Origin: Chitinophagaceae bacterium
GTDB lineage: Bacteria; Bacteroidota; Bacteroidia; Chitinophagales; Chitinophagaceae
Direction of reading: 5' to 3'
DNA length: 64,000 nt
Assembly: GCA_019638615.1 (NCBI GenBank)
Contig: JAHBTL010000003.1
Span: 62,001-126,000, forward strand
In this document: positions 53,071-62,718 of the stretch, in pieces
How the letters are laid out: each line of letters begins with the position of its first letter
Position numbering within the stretch: position 1 is the stretch's first letter
Position numbers and translations under genes: made by a program
Notes under the pieces: model-generated
Seen by the model: only the letters and a program-made list of their open reading frames with translations
Told to the model about the DNA's origin: nothing
The model's database searches: none

Positions 53071-54495
53071 TTATTCTTTTTCAGTGTCAATCACCCAGTC
53101 ATCTGTTCTGAACGGGTTTACCGGTAACCCTGCTTTGTTGAAAAGATTCCCAATAGCAGTATTGCTGAAAGCAAACCGGACTGCTGCAGGTGTTTTGATC
53201 TTTTTATTGCTGAGGATCACATGGTCGTTTTCAATTTTTACATCCGCCGGTAAAAAATTTTTATTTTCCCCGGCTATATAAAACTCCGTTGCTTTTTTGT
53301 CGCCCTCTTTAAGCATCAGCCCGTCTTCGGCGTTGTCAAAATATACGGTTGCTTTATTTTTATTGATCTGCATATTTTTGTACATGGGGCTTTTGTAAGC
53401 AATTCCTTCTTTGTGATACGTGTCGGCCAAAGCCCAGGCTGCCAGGCGGTTGCCTACCTCCTGTTTTTGTCTCGGGTGAATATCTTTCACATTTTCAACC
53501 AGATCGGTAATTACCACCATTCCTGTTTTAGGATGTTCCATTGTTTTGGTTTGCGCTTCTCTTATTAAAATACCGACATTTTTCCAGCCGTATTTAAATG
53601 GAGCTATTTGTACATAATAAAAAGGGATTTCTTTATTCCATGCTTTTCGCCAACTGTTGATCATCGTACGCATTAACCGGTCGTAGGTCGACGCACTGTT
53701 GGTGTTGCTTTCGCCCTGGTACCATATAGCGCCTGCAATGTTAAAAGAAGTGATGGGGGCTATCATGGCGTTGTAGGTGGCTCCGGGCTCTACCGGCCAC
53801 CAGTCATTCCGCACCTGTTGGTCTGCCGCCGATTTTAATATAGGAGATGATTCAATCGCTTCCCTGGGTGTCCATACCTCGGCGGGTGTTCCGCCCCAGC
53901 TTGTGTTAATCAAACCGATGGGTACATTGAGTTGTGCCTGTAGCTTTTTCCCAAAAAAATATGCTACAGCGCTAAAGCTTTTCAGGTTGTCGGCAGTACA
54001 TTCCTGCCAGGTACCCGCACAGTTATCCTGAGGATAAGCCGAAGTGGTTTGGGGTATCTGGAAAAGCCGTATGTTCGGGTTGGCGCTGTTGGGTAGTTCC
54101 CTGTCCATCTCGGGCAACCCGTTCAGGCTGCTCCATTGCATATTTGACTGACCTGAACACACCCATACTTCACCTATTAATACATTTTTCAGCACAACGG
54201 TATTGCCTGCTTTTAACGTAATAGTATATGGGCCGCCGGCAGCGGGTGTAGCAACAGATAATTTCCAGGAAGCGCTTGCGGTAGCTTTAACCGAATCCGT
54301 ATGATTGTTCCATGATGTTGTAATAAAGATGTTTTCTCCGGGAGAAGACCATCCCCAGATGGTTACATTGGATTGCTGCTGCAGCACCATATTGTCGGAA
54401 AAAACAGCAGGCAACCTTATTTCGGCAAAACAAATAACCGCATTGATGGTTGTAAATAATGTTGTAACGAAAGCAACCGCAGTTTTCTTTATCAT
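53071..54495 (-). CDS. Secreted sialate O-acetylesterase family protein
   Basis: A 474-residue SGNH-type esterase from the ATG at 54495, with a signal peptide (AVAFVTTLFTTINAVICFA, about 5-23). Catalytic blocks are VWVCSGQSNMQW (Ser in GQSN), LINTSWGGTPAEVW, IWYQGESNT and IHPRQKQEVGNRLA (His). Family members remove acetyl groups from sialic acids or from plant and other polysaccharides. The frame is open to 54627, but a promoter lies between the two possible starts, which supports 54495. Confidence 0.92.
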   Translation of the reverse strand: MIKKTAVAFVTTLFTTINAVICFAEIRLPAVFSDNMVLQQQSNVTIWGWSSPGENIFITTSWNNHTDSVKATASASWKLSVATPAAGGPYTITLKAGNTVVLKNVLIGEVWVCSGQSNMQWSSLNGLPEMDRELPNSANPNIRLFQIPQTTSAYPQDNCAGTWQECTADNLKSFSAVAYFFGKKLQAQLNVPIGLINTSWGGTPAEVWTPREAIESSPILKSAADQQVRNDWWPVEPGATYNAMIAPITSFNIAGAIWYQGESNTNSASTYDRLMRTMINSWRKAWNKEIPFYYVQIAPFKYGWKNVGILIREAQTKTMEHPKTGMVVITDLVENVKDIHPRQKQEVGNRLAAWALADTYHKEGIAYKSPMYKNMQINKNKATVYFDNAEDGLMLKEGDKKATEFYIAGENKNFLPADVKIENDHVILSNKKIKTPAAVRFAFSNTAIGNLFNKAGLPVNPFRTDDWVIDTEKE

Positions 54496-54518
54496 ATTCA
54501 ATGAAATATTTTGAGGGC

Positions 54519-54549
54519 AAAAGTTAATAAAGAAAATTGCCATCACAAA
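54519..54549 (-). promoter_or_regulatory. Promoter of the O-acetylesterase gene
   Basis: On the - strand TTTG (54546-54549), a 19-base spacer and TAACTTTT followed by G (54519-54526) resemble TTTG/TAnnTTTG with one mismatch. It gives a leader of roughly 15-20 bases before the ATG at 54495. Confidence 0.5.
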
Positions 54550-54622
54550 ATCAATTAGGGCGTATTTCAAATTATTGGAGCAGGGATACCTGCAAAACAT
54601 AAGATATACCCTGGGTTTTTTA

Positions 54623-54644
54623 GCCACAGATTCGCAGATTTAAT
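54623..54644. repeat. Dispersed repeat, diverged copy C
   Basis: It resembles the 22-base repeats at 26174 and 46703 (GCCACAGATTCGCAGATTTA at its start, three differences). It is followed by an inverted partner (GCGCATCTGCTACGGC near 54647-54662). It lies in the 311-base gap between the esterase and DUF6600 genes; nothing else was recognised in that gap apart from the esterase promoter. Confidence 0.55.
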
Positions 54645-54806
54645 CAGCGCATCTGCTACGGCGGACAGGTCTGCGGCATTTTCTCTATAGGCATATATAA
54701 TCCTTATTTAACATTTTCTGTTTTTCTTTTACTAAACCCCGGGTTTTACTGCTTGTCAAAGAGGTGTATGTTATATCAGCATATCCGAACAGTAAATTCA
54801 AATACA

Positions 54807-55844
54807 ATGAAAAAGTTTCTACTCGTTTTTTCATTTTTTGTAGTGCTGCATTCAAAAACAGAAGCGCAATATGACAGAGGGTATATTTCCTTTCAAACTT
54901 TTTATGATGAGCTGAGTCCTTATGGTACCTGGATGTATTCGCAACAATACGGGTACGTTTGGGCACCTGCAGCACACAGGTATTTCAAGCCTTATGCTTC
55001 CGATGGTAACTGGATGTACACCCAATACGGCTGGACATGGGTATCGGATTATTCATGGGGATGGGCGCCTTTTCACTATGGAAGATGGATATTTGACGAC
55101 TGGCGCGGATGGCTTTGGGTCCCTGGCTATGATTGGGCACCCGCATGGGTAGCCTGGGGATCGTACGGGGGCAATTACGGATGGGCTCCGCTGGCTCCCG
55201 GTATCAATATTCATGTCGGTTTCGGCTGGCGCCCGCCTTCGGGATGGTGGACTTTTGTGCCCGGCAATCGTTTTGGTGATCACCACTGGAGTCGTTATGC
55301 AGTCCAGAATAACCGGAACATTGCCGTCAATAATATCACCATCATCAACAATGTATATAACGACGACCACCGGTCGGGGAAAACAGCTTCGTCCTGGATG
55401 CGTGGACCGGAACCCAGGGATGTTGAACGGGCTACGAATAGCCGTGTGCGTACGATGGATATTGCCAATGCAGGCAACCCTTCGGCCGACAGGATTATTA
55501 ACAACAGGGTGACCATATATCGTCCCGAGGTTACCAGGAAAACAGAAGCCCGTCCACGGGTGGTGGAGGACAAAACCAATATACGCCCGGCAAACAGGCA
55601 ACCTGACAACAACTACGGAAACGCTGTTTCAAAGTCATCCAGGCCTGCCACACAGCAACCGGTTGCGCCGGCAGTTGATTCCAGGTCTGCAGCAAAAGCT
55701 TCCCAGCCGGTAATGCCGGAACGTGCATCAGCCCAAACAGTAAGGCCTGCAGTAAGGCAGGCGCAGCCCGGGGCTCAAAAGCCTGAAACAAGATCCATAG
55801 AGAAGTCAGTTCCTGCTGCTGCTCCACGCCGTTCAGCGCAATAA
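54807..55844 (+). CDS. Trp/Tyr-rich DUF6600-type secreted protein
   Basis: A 345-residue protein from the ATG at 54807, with a signal peptide (LLVFSFFVVLHSKTEAQ, ends near 22). Residues 25-160 contain repeated aromatic motifs such as YGTWMYSQQYGYVWAP, WAPFHYGRWIFDDWRGWLW and YGWAPLAP, the DUF6600/BcpO-like pattern. The C-terminal half (180-345) is low-complexity, rich in Arg, Pro, Gln, Ala and Ser, and probably disordered. Export to periplasm or surface is likely; function unknown. The frame extends upstream to 54753 without a plausible leader. Confidence 0.82.
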   Translation: MKKFLLVFSFFVVLHSKTEAQYDRGYISFQTFYDELSPYGTWMYSQQYGYVWAPAAHRYFKPYASDGNWMYTQYGWTWVSDYSWGWAPFHYGRWIFDDWRGWLWVPGYDWAPAWVAWGSYGGNYGWAPLAPGINIHVGFGWRPPSGWWTFVPGNRFGDHHWSRYAVQNNRNIAVNNITIINNVYNDDHRSGKTASSWMRGPEPRDVERATNSRVRTMDIANAGNPSADRIINNRVTIYRPEVTRKTEARPRVVEDKTNIRPANRQPDNNYGNAVSKSSRPATQQPVAPAVDSRSAAKASQPVMPERASAQTVRPAVRQAQPGAQKPETRSIEKSVPAAAPRRSAQ

Positions 55845-55863
55845 CGGAAAATGAAATAATAAC

Positions 55864-55907
55864 AGGTACCGGATCAATTCGATAAACAGGATTTCCGGTA
55901 CCTTTTC
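55864..55907. terminator. Bidirectional hairpin between convergent genes
   Basis: AGGTACCGGA (55864-55873) and TCCGGTACCT (55894-55903) are perfect 10-base inverted arms, 20 bases apart, followed on + by TTTCTTTATT. The hairpin sits between the DUF6600 gene and the convergent gene ending at 55909. Confidence 0.55.
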
Positions 55908-55908
55908 T

Positions 55909-56550
55909 TTATTCACTGCTCTTAACAAACCTGAACTGGTTGCCTTTGAGCAAGGGATGCCGACCTGCCAGCATATTGTTGGCATAGAGTAAAATAAAAT
56001 TGTCGAAAAATACTTCATACACCGACTTCTCAAAAGCGAATTCAAAATTGTTCTGGATTTTGTTGGTGCAGATAAATGTAAAAGGATGATCGGGAAACAC
56101 CTGAGACCGGATTTGTATGGAATCCACCTCGAATTTATTGAACTTAACGATTCCCTCGGCGTTCGTAAAAAGTTTTTGCCTTCCCCGGGCGGTAAAAAGA
56201 TTGCATTCAATATTTTTTACAATAGTTGGATTATCGTCGGTAAATTTTACTGTTATAAAGTTGTCATTCACCCGCCTGGCTGAAAGCAATTTATAGCTCC
56301 GGGCGGGTTGAAGCCTGCCGGAAAAGATAACGGTATTTTTATCTAATTCCCATCTGCCCGACCCATAACGATCGATGCCGTTTTGAGTGAAAAAAAATTT
56401 AAAAGTAAAATTGGAGCTTAACTGAAACCCGCTTTTTATATCTTTAACGCCTTCCAGGAAATATCCTCCCTCTATTTCTTTAGTTTCCTGGGCGTGTATA
56501 GCGCAGGTTATAAAAACCATTGAAACCCATATAGCTGTTTTTTTGATCAT
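55909..56550 (-). CDS. Secreted hypothetical protein
   Basis: A 213-residue protein with a clear signal peptide (IWVSMVFITCAIHAQ, ends at about 21). The rest is beta-rich and resembles a small lipocalin-like or carbohydrate-surface fold: FTFKFFFTQNGIDRYGSGRWE at about 48-68 (part GIDRYGSGRWELDKNTVIFS). No family is recognised. It is convergent with the DUF6600 gene and divergent from the next. Confidence 0.65.
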   Translation of the reverse strand: MIKKTAIWVSMVFITCAIHAQETKEIEGGYFLEGVKDIKSGFQLSSNFTFKFFFTQNGIDRYGSGRWELDKNTVIFSGRLQPARSYKLLSARRVNDNFITVKFTDDNPTIVKNIECNLFTARGRQKLFTNAEGIVKFNKFEVDSIQIRSQVFPDHPFTFICTNKIQNNFEFAFEKSVYEVFFDNFILLYANNMLAGRHPLLKGNQFRFVKSSE

Positions 56551-56717
56551 GCTTTAATATTGCTTATTCAGAATGTAATCCCTTTTTCTTTCATTTATCC
56601 AAAGATTGTAAAATTCGGCAGCATATACAAACACATTATGTTAATAAATCATAATGAAGATTTTTCCGTTAAACTGAATATTACAGGCAGTGAGTTGTAT
56701 ATAAAAAAGTCATTTGA

Positions 56718-56749
56718 CTTGCAAAAGAACTGCTTATATTTTACATTTG
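56718..56749 (+). promoter_or_regulatory. Promoter of the 56793 gene
   Basis: CTTG (56718-56721), a 20-base spacer and TACATTTG (56742-56749) fit the Bacteroidota promoter closely. The -7 box is 43 bases before the ATG at 56793, which argues that the preceding 78-codon open frame is not a gene. Confidence 0.7.
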
Positions 56750-56792
56750 CGACCGATCGTCTGATTTGTTCACTATTTAAAATGTATGATAA

Positions 56793-57305
56793 ATGAAAAG
56801 ACTATTCTTAACTGCTTTTATAATTGTATGTACTATGGTTACAGTCAATGCCCAGGATAGCGGTAATTATAAAAGAGGGATAGGTATTCGTGCAGGAGGC
56901 GGTTATTACGATATTGTTGCAGGGTCGTTTAAAACGTTTGTTACCGAACCTGGTGCAATTGAATTGAATCTTGGATTTAGGCCTTATGGGTATGGCTCAT
57001 ACAGTTGGTTTAATCTTTCGGTATCTGCTACTTACCAGCATCATTTCCCTATAGGAAACGTAGAAGGATTGAGATGGTTTATCGGAGGAGGTGCAGTAGC
57101 CTATAATACTTTTTCCAAATACAGCGACTACAAGGGATTTGGGTTAGGTTTGTTTCCTACCGGAGGCGCAGATTATAAATTCAGTAATATTCCTTTAAAT
57201 GTGTCTGCAGATATCCGGCCGACTATTGGAGTCATCAAGCCCTATTCTTATTACAACAGTTTTTATCTTGGCAACGTGGGTGCTTCTGTCAGGTATACGT
57301 TTTAA
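56793..57305 (+). CDS. Small outer-membrane beta-barrel-like protein
   Basis: A 170-residue protein with a signal peptide (LTAFIIVCTMVTVNAQ, ends near 21). Strand patterns such as GIGIRAGGGYYDIVAG, FIGGGAVAYNTFSKY and a C-terminal GNVGASVRYTF ending in Phe are typical of small outer-membrane barrels. Homology to a named family is not claimed. It has a good promoter and its own terminator, so it is a single-gene unit. Confidence 0.75.
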   Translation: MKRLFLTAFIIVCTMVTVNAQDSGNYKRGIGIRAGGGYYDIVAGSFKTFVTEPGAIELNLGFRPYGYGSYSWFNLSVSATYQHHFPIGNVEGLRWFIGGGAVAYNTFSKYSDYKGFGLGLFPTGGADYKFSNIPLNVSADIRPTIGVIKPYSYYNSFYLGNVGASVRYTF

Positions 57306-57326
57306 GCCTGCTTTAATAATACACAT

Positions 57327-57359
57327 GCCGTAGCTTTGCAGCAAGGCTACGGCTTTTTA
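57327..57359 (+). terminator. Terminator after the small barrel protein gene
   Basis: GCCGTAGC (57327-57334) pairs with GCTACGGC (57346-57353) and is followed by TTTTT; it lies 22 bases after the stop. Confidence 0.8.
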
Positions 57360-57711
57360 TTGCCCGGCTTACTGCGGTATATTTTAAGCCATCTTTCTCT
57401 GTAACGGAAAATTTATTCTGTAGCAGCTATCTGTTTCCGTAAGTTTTTTAAGCGTATATGAAATGCAGGTTAACAATGCATTACGGCGTATAAGCATCCG
57501 GCTGTTGTAATATTTTTGACTTTTATTCTGCCGTTTATTTTATGTTTTGTTGATTCAGTTAAAATGTTCATCATAATTTCTGCTATTTTTTTCATAAGAA
57601 TTACCATTGATCACTTTAGCGAATTGGAATAACATTGAATATTGAAATAATAGCAGAATTACAGAAAGGTTTTAATAAAATAAATTCTTTTACCTGCCTT
57701 ATTCACCTGTT
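57360..57711. other. Unassigned intergenic region before the sigma factor gene
   Basis: About 350 AT-rich bases. I see no gene, RNA fold or clear TTTG/TAnnTTTG promoter, though regulatory DNA for the sigma factor gene would be expected here. Confidence 0.4.
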
Positions 57712-58296
57712 ATGCCTGAAACTCTTTACCAAAATGATGCTGCTTGCTGGAAACAGCTAAAAGAAGGGCAATCCGAAGCCCTTGGTTATTTGTATGATAC
57801 CTATATTGACCGGCTTTTTCATGCTGCCCTGAAAATGACGGATAACCGGGAACTTGCAAAAGATGCACTCCAGGAAATTTTTATTGAAATCTGGCATTAT
57901 CGCGCCAGCATAGGCGATGTAAATCATTCCTATGGGTACCTTGTGAAGGTGCTTAAAAGTATTATACTTAAGAAGGTAAAAACCAAAATGGTTATCAATG
58001 AATTGATGGATAATCATTTAGGAATACACCAGGAGCAGAATATAGAAGACATTATCATTTCGTCGGACATGGCTTCCGAACAAAAAAGCAAACTCGATAA
58101 GGCGCTCGGGCAACTCACTTCCCGCCAGAAGCAGGTGGTACGGCTTCGCTTTTTTGAAGGGTTGACCTATGAACAGATTGCAGCCCGGCTTTGTATGAAT
58201 TACCAGTCAGTCAACAACCTGGCATTTCGGGCTATGATCAACCTGCGCCGCCAAATGTATACTGCCACATTAGTTGTGGTGGCCTTTTTCAGTTAA
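57712..58296 (+). CDS. ECF-type RNA polymerase sigma factor
   Basis: A 194-residue sigma-70-family factor. Region 2 is at about 25-95 (LYDTYIDRLFHAALKMTDNREL, then KDALQEIFIEIWHYR) and region 4 at about 125-180 (LTSRQKQVVRLRFFEGLTYEQIAARL). It is the class that drives TonB-dependent uptake loci in Bacteroidota. The last 13 residues (MYTATLVVVAFFS) are hydrophobic, which is unusual. The FecR-type anti-sigma gene that usually follows is absent; a lipoprotein gene and SusC/SusD follow instead. Confidence 0.92.
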   Translation: MPETLYQNDAACWKQLKEGQSEALGYLYDTYIDRLFHAALKMTDNRELAKDALQEIFIEIWHYRASIGDVNHSYGYLVKVLKSIILKKVKTKMVINELMDNHLGIHQEQNIEDIIISSDMASEQKSKLDKALGQLTSRQKQVVRLRFFEGLTYEQIAARLCMNYQSVNNLAFRAMINLRRQMYTATLVVVAFFS

Positions 58297-58624
58297 ATGC
58301 AGCATTATGGTTTTACATGTTGCCATGTATAATTGGTAAATGCCGGTGCTTTGTGCCGATGGGTATGAAAAGAGGTTGCCGAAAACAGTATAGTAATTTA
58401 AGCTATTCTTTTTGTAAAAAATAACATTTGCCGGGGGCAGGAATTTGAATAAAATTGAAAATTATTTTAACAGGAAGGAACTTTTTTTATGCTTTATAAC
58501 GAACGTGTGTTAACTTTTTATGAAATGCGCTTCTGAACTCTCTACCTTATGAATAGCGCCTCCAAATTTGCAAACTCAAATAATCATTGATCCTAAACAA
58601 ACTTCACCACTAATTTATGTGCTT
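58297..58624. other. Intergenic region between sigma factor and lipoprotein genes
   Basis: 328 bases with only short reading frames that overlap the sigma factor end. No FecR remnant or hairpin with a T-run was seen. A promoter for the SusC operon may lie here but none matches the consensus. Confidence 0.4.
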
Positions 58625-59176
58625 ATGAAAAGAAAGTATTCCATTATTACAAGCATGCTAACGCTGGCGGTTGTTCTTTTTTTCAGTGGTTGTAAAAAAG
58701 ATGAGGAGCCCAAAGTGGACCTTGCCGCGGCCAAAAAAGAATGGGTGACCGGCAGTTGGAAGCAGAAAGACATTCAACTGGGCGTGTCTACCAGTGTTAA
58801 CACCCCCCTTGGGAAAATAAAGCTGACAGAAGGGATGAGCATGCTGGATGATCCTACCATTAATGCACTCTTAACAGCGGCAGCCGGAGCAAATCCATTT
58901 GTATATACCCGGAACAATAAATATGACTTCAATGGTGATGGTAATTATAAAGTAGACGGGGTTGTTGATTTTGGCGGTGGCGCAAAGATTTTGGCTGGCG
59001 GATCGGGTACCTGGGATACAGAAGTGTATAGCTCAGTGCTGGCGTTATTTCCTGAAAAGGATAAAAGAGATCCGCACTGGATCAATGATATTACGGCAGC
59101 CAGGCTAAATCTTGCCATATCTGTAAAGCTCCCCGGGCTGGGAGATGTTCCCATGAAACTAATACTTGAAAAGTAA
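58625..59176 (+). CDS. Lipoprotein of unknown function
   Basis: A 183-residue lipoprotein from the ATG at 58625. The lipobox FSGC at about residue 24 follows a hydrophobic signal, then KKDEEP. The rest contains VTGSWKQKDIQLG and DFNGDGNYKVDGVVDFGGG, similar to small lipocalin-like SusC-locus lipoproteins. It lies 62 bases before the susC-like gene, so it may be a surface or periplasmic accessory of the locus. The frame is open to a TTG at 58568. Confidence 0.75.
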   Translation: MKRKYSIITSMLTLAVVLFFSGCKKDEEPKVDLAAAKKEWVTGSWKQKDIQLGVSTSVNTPLGKIKLTEGMSMLDDPTINALLTAAAGANPFVYTRNNKYDFNGDGNYKVDGVVDFGGGAKILAGGSGTWDTEVYSSVLALFPEKDKRDPHWINDITAARLNLAISVKLPGLGDVPMKLILEK

Positions 59177-59238
59177 TAGGCCGGGATTGTGATTCTAACT
59201 TTGAAAACAAATTTCTTTTATTAAACCAATCAATTGTT

Positions 59239-62200
59239 ATGAGGAATTGCTGTTATATGGCCAGGTTATTCGTCCTTAACCTGGTGTTATTTTTTAATCT
59301 CGCTGCTGTTGCGGCAGACTTTCCGGTGCGTGGCTCGGTGAAAGATGAGAATGGGCCTGTAGCAGGCGTAACGGTTACGGAAAAGGGCACCTCCAATGCC
59401 ACCACTACCGATAACAATGGTAATTATGCTATTACCGTTAGAAACGCCAATAGTGTGCTGGTATTTACCTTTGTAGGGTATAAAACAGTAGAAGCAGCTG
59501 TGTCGGGCCGCTCACTAGTGAATGCTACCATTGAAAGTTCGGCCCGGGAGCTTTCCGGCGTGGTTGTAACGGCGCTGGGCATTACCCGTGAAAAAAAGTC
59601 ACTGGGTTATTCAGTAGAAGAAGTAGCCGGCAAAGAAATGAACAGAGTGGCTCAGGAAAATGTGCTGAATGCGATGTCGGGGAAAATAGCCGGTGTAACT
59701 ATTAATCAAACCGGTGCTGCCGGTTCTTCCGTAAGTATGGTTATCCGCGGTGCTACCTCCCTCAGCAGCGATAACCAGCCTTTGTTTGTGGTAGATGGCG
59801 TACCCATTGCCAATACCCTCAATAATATAAGCCAGGTGGGAAATGATAACCGGGTGGACTATGGTAATTCCATTGGCGGACTTAATCCCGATGATATTGA
59901 AAGCGTAACCGTTCTTAAAGGGCCCAGTGCCGCTGCACTGTATGGCTCACGGGCAGGTAATGGCGTGGTGCTGATCACTACTAAAAGTGGTAAGGGCCTT
60001 GGAAAAACCACTGTTAATTTTATTTCTAATACCGTTTTTGACAAGCCCTATAAGTTTTTAAAATGGCAAACGAAATATGCAAGTGGTATTTTCCCGGCTA
60101 TTCCGGTAGGCATATCGGGTAATCTGTTTACTGATCCTTTGGGAGTATCGGATCCGCGTTTTAACCCGGATTATGTAATTATAGATGAATCGGGAGGCTC
60201 CGGTGGCCCGGAATTAGACAGAGGGTATATGGCGATCCAGTGGAACAGTCCCCTGGATGAAAATGGTAAACCTATTCCGCTTCCTTTGGTTTCTCATCCT
60301 AACAACGTCAAGAACTTTGTTCAAACCGGCATAACTACAACCAATGGCGTATCCGTTGCCAATAGCACGGAAAAGATAAATTACCGTGTTTCCCTGTCGG
60401 ATATGCGTAACAGGGGGATCGTACCTAATTCGGACCTTTTCCGTAATACATTAAATATTAATTCTTCACTTAAAGTAAGCAAAAATTTCCGGCTGAGCAC
60501 CAATATAGATTTCAGCAGGAACAGGTCGAACAACCGGCCGGCAGGTGAAAGAGGCGCCAACCCTTTACAATGGGCTTATGCGGTCTCTCCCAATAATGAT
60601 ATCCGGGATTTGAAAAATTACTGGGTACCGGGACAGGAAGGGCTTGCGGTAGTATCTACACATCCTTCGGCCAATAACCCTTATTTCCTGGCCTACGAGG
60701 TGAATAATTCATTTGTGAGAGACAGGGTGTATGGTAATTTAAAGGCAGACTGGCAGATTACCCGTGACCTCAGCCTGATGCTCCGCTATGGACTGGATAA
60801 CTTTAATGAAAAGAGAGAGACTAAAATAGCGAATGGTTATACCAATGATCCCCGTGGTGCTTATGGCATTACCAATATCAGGAATTTTGAAAGCAACGCG
60901 GATTTTCTTCTTACTTATAAGAAAAATCTGAATGCATTTCATGTTTCTGTTTCGGCCGGAGGAAATGTGCGCTATCTGAACGGTTCTGCTGAAAGTATTG
61001 CTACTAAAAATGGTACAGGCCTGGTTGTTCCGGGTGTATTCACCATCCAGAATATCCTCCCGGCCAATCTTAATTACAACAACAGCCGCTTTGAGAAAGG
61101 GGTAAACAGCCTGTACGCAATGGCAACAGTTGGATTTAAGGATATGATCTATCTTGATCTGACCAGTCGCAGTGATTTTTCAAGCACCTTACCCGACGCA
61201 GCACCTTATTATTACCCCTCTGCCTCTTTAAGCGTACTGCTGAATGAAGCATTAGGTGTTACATCGGAGAATATAAACCTGATCAAGCTGAGAGGTGGTT
61301 ACGCCCTTGCGGGTAATGATGCCAGTCCTCATATGTTATACAGTGTATTGGCGAATGCCGGCACCTGGGGAGATGTACCCAGGTTGACTACTTCAGGAAC
61401 CCTGCTCAATGAAAACCTTAAACCGGAGCTGGCTACTTCTTATGAAGCAGGTATTGATGTAAACCTGTTCAGGAACCGTTTCCGCCTGGCGGCTACCTAT
61501 TACCTGGTAGATAATAAGAACCAGATATTCAGCACCGGTTTGCCATCTTCTACAGGGTATAGTTCAAAAAATATCAATGCCGGTTTACTTCGTAGTTACG
61601 GCTATGAACTTACTGTAGGAGGTACCCCTGTTCAAAGCCGGAACTGGCGCTGGGATGTCAATTTTAACCTTACCCGCAACCGTACGAAAGTAATGGAACT
61701 GGCCGATGAGATGCCTTATTTCACCTACTGGGAAGATGCCAAAGGAGGCGCTTATACATTTTTGGGTGAAGAGGTAGGAGATATTTATGGCCCTAAATTA
61801 AGGGTAGTGGAAGACAAATCCTCCCCTTATTATGGATGGCCTTTATTGGATGGGAATAATGAAGATGGCGCCAAATGGGTAGCGTTGGACGGACTTCAAA
61901 CCAGAAACAAAATTGGCAATTTTAATCCCCGTTTTATACTGGGTGCGCAAACTTCGGTTTCATGGAAAAACTGGACGTTGAGCGCTACGTTTGACTGGAG
62001 GAATGGCGGCCAGTTTGTTTCTCAAACCTATCGTTATGGAGTGGAGGACGGCAGGGCCGCGCTGCAATTTGATAATTTCTGGGATCCGGGTACCATGAGC
62101 GGTAAAGAGTTGCGTGACTACCTGGTTGCTCATGCGGATGAGTTGATAATACCTCATGGTCAAAAATTTATAAGAGTGGGTTGGCCCACACCGGAAAGAG

Positions 62201-62697
62201 CAAGTTACCCGGTATCTATAGCCGGATTTAACCTGCCTTATGGTGGTTTGATCGCTCCCGGGGTTTATCCGTCTGGGTATGATGCCAACGGTAACCCTAC
62301 AGGATATATAGAAAACCTGGGAGAAAATATTCTTCAGAAGGACAATGACGGTAATTATATAGGAACTGTTCCGTTGCTGTATGCGGTAAGTAATGGCTGG
62401 GATTTCATGGAACCCACTTTATTCTCCGCTTCTTATATTAAGTTAAGAGAATTATCACTTACTTATGGTTTGCCACAGTCGTTGATAAAATCATTGCGAA
62501 TACAGGATGCCAGTTTTGGCGTGTACACAAGGAACGTGATTTTGTGGACCAAGGCCAAGATCGGTATTGACCCTGAAAACGCATTTCAACCCACAACAGG
62601 TGTGCAGGGTGGAATACAATTCAAGCAGGGCATTGAACGATACAATGTAACACCATGGTCTATACCGGTAGGAGTGAAACTTAATATAACATTCTAA
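59239..62697 (+). CDS. SusC/RagA-family TonB-linked outer-membrane transporter
   Basis: A 1152-residue protein. Signal peptide (about 1-26), an N-terminal CarboxypepD_reg-like domain (about 30-105, with GSVKDENGPVAGVTV and FTFVGYKTVE), the TonB-box region VVVTALGITREKKSLGYSV, a plug domain (about 125-260, with IRGATSLSSDNQPLFVVDGVP) and a large barrel ending VGVKLNITF. SusC proteins import oligosaccharides or peptides with a SusD lid. No STN signalling domain is seen, so it is not a FecA-type transducer. Substrate unknown. Confidence 0.95.
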   Translation: MRNCCYMARLFVLNLVLFFNLAAVAADFPVRGSVKDENGPVAGVTVTEKGTSNATTTDNNGNYAITVRNANSVLVFTFVGYKTVEAAVSGRSLVNATIESSARELSGVVVTALGITREKKSLGYSVEEVAGKEMNRVAQENVLNAMSGKIAGVTINQTGAAGSSVSMVIRGATSLSSDNQPLFVVDGVPIANTLNNISQVGNDNRVDYGNSIGGLNPDDIESVTVLKGPSAAALYGSRAGNGVVLITTKSGKGLGKTTVNFISNTVFDKPYKFLKWQTKYASGIFPAIPVGISGNLFTDPLGVSDPRFNPDYVIIDESGGSGGPELDRGYMAIQWNSPLDENGKPIPLPLVSHPNNVKNFVQTGITTTNGVSVANSTEKINYRVSLSDMRNRGIVPNSDLFRNTLNINSSLKVSKNFRLSTNIDFSRNRSNNRPAGERGANPLQWAYAVSPNNDIRDLKNYWVPGQEGLAVVSTHPSANNPYFLAYEVNNSFVRDRVYGNLKADWQITRDLSLMLRYGLDNFNEKRETKIANGYTNDPRGAYGITNIRNFESNADFLLTYKKNLNAFHVSVSAGGNVRYLNGSAESIATKNGTGLVVPGVFTIQNILPANLNYNNSRFEKGVNSLYAMATVGFKDMIYLDLTSRSDFSSTLPDAAPYYYPSASLSVLLNEALGVTSENINLIKLRGGYALAGNDASPHMLYSVLANAGTWGDVPRLTTSGTLLNENLKPELATSYEAGIDVNLFRNRFRLAATYYLVDNKNQIFSTGLPSSTGYSSKNINAGLLRSYGYELTVGGTPVQSRNWRWDVNFNLTRNRTKVMELADEMPYFTYWEDAKGGAYTFLGEEVGDIYGPKLRVVEDKSSPYYGWPLLDGNNEDGAKWVALDGLQTRNKIGNFNPRFILGAQTSVSWKNWTLSATFDWRNGGQFVSQTYRYGVEDGRAALQFDNFWDPGTMSGKELRDYLVAHADELIIPHGQKFIRVGWPTPERASYPVSIAGFNLPYGGLIAPGVYPSGYDANGNPTGYIENLGENILQKDNDGNYIGTVPLLYAVSNGWDFMEPTLFSASYIKLRELSLTYGLPQSLIKSLRIQDASFGVYTRNVILWTKAKIGIDPENAFQPTTGVQGGIQFKQGIERYNVTPWSIPVGVKLNITF

Positions 62698-62718
62698 GAC
62701 ATTTATACCTTCTTTTAT

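Noticed and set aside
56560-56796. 78-codon open frame upstream of the small barrel gene
   Set aside because: A consensus promoter lies inside it and it has no ATG start or domain.
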